Source: Planctomycetaceae bacterium
Lineage (GTDB): Bacteria > Planctomycetota > Planctomycetia > Pirellulales > Thermoguttaceae
Assembly (NCBI GenBank): GCA_031283825.1
Contig: JAITAZ010000242.1
Span: 1-6,150, forward strand
Reading direction: 5' to 3'
Length of the DNA stretch: 6,150 nt
A program made the translations under genes and the position numbers. Below, one piece after another: positions 6,039-6,150 of this stretch (its first letter is position 1; each line of letters opens with the position of its first letter). A model generated the notes under the pieces. The model was not told the origin of the DNA, searched no databases, and saw only the letters and a list, made by a program, of their open reading frames with translations.

Positions 6039-6150
6039 AACCTCAGTAGCCAATGACGCTCCACACACAAACCTCATTACCTCATTAAAAACTTAAACGA
6101 ATAATGAGGTAATGAGGTTGGTTTTGGTGGGATTCATTGCTACTGAGGTT
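6039..6150. repeat. 112-bp imperfect palindrome built from CCTCATTA octamers
   Basis: The outer arms AACCTCAGTAGC (6039-6050) and GCTACTGAGGTT (6139-6150) are perfectly complementary for 12 bp and continue for 5 bp past one bulged C. The inner arms AACCTCATTACCTCATTA (6070-6087) and 6102-6119 are perfectly complementary for 18 bp around a 14-nt loop. The segments between inner and outer arms are only partly complementary. Each inner arm is two tandem CCTCATTA octamers. Related octamers lie at 6007, 6019 and 6041, and AACCAACCTCATT (6001-6013) is complementary to 6111-6123. The window ends exactly at the outer arm, so the element may extend further. It has no ORF; it could form a cruciform, bind a protein or be a non-autonomous mobile repeat. 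Confidence 0.75.

Noticed and set aside
6001..6150. CRISPR-like array
   Set aside because: The repeated octamers are too short, are partly tandem without spacers and are arranged in opposite orientations as a palindrome; no cas gene is present.

Overview
The window is a 6.15-kb stretch of an AT-rich bacterial chromosome. It carries four protein genes, all on the + strand, separated by long AT-rich gaps that hold several inverted-repeat elements. The gene content and the style of the intergenic repeats would fit a Planctomycetota or other PVC-group bacterium. That placement is an inference from protein family resemblance and no marker gene is present to prove it.

Left part (1-2802) concerns cell-surface glycans. 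A large membrane-anchored nucleotide-sugar 4,6-dehydratase of the WbpM/CapD type is cut by the left edge, so its first membrane helices are missing. It has the Met-Lys (SMK-type) active site. After 261 nt containing a post-stop repeat and a 21-bp imperfect inverted repeat, a complete soluble extended-SDR enzyme follows. It keeps Ser-Glu and Arg residues that match UDP-glucuronate decarboxylases (UXS/ArnA type). Both would make activated sugars for polysaccharide or lipopolysaccharide.

Middle part (2803-4580) is a gap with another GTCC-type repeat copy, then a large envelope protein: an N-terminal membrane anchor, a long exported beta-rich region and a C-terminal transglutaminase-like domain with an intact Cys-His-Asp triad.

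The 592-nt gap at 4581-5172 has no convincing gene. It holds a weak AT-only terminator candidate, a compact GC-rich double-hairpin element with 17-bp terminal inverted repeats, and a possible promoter for the next gene.

Right part (5173-6150) is a SAM-dependent methyltransferase that resembles the methyltransferase of betaine-lipid (DGTS) synthesis, BtaB/Bta1. It is followed by a small palindrome, a second copy of the post-stop repeat and a 112-bp palindromic element built from CCTCATTA octamers, which reaches exactly to the window edge. The methyltransferase gene is A- and C-rich on its coding strand while the preceding gene is strongly G- and T-rich, so the strand bias reverses between neighbouring co-oriented genes. 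I see no defence system, CRISPR array, transposase, tRNA or rRNA. The most unusual items are the palindromic elements, the strand-bias reversal and the lone BtaB-like gene.
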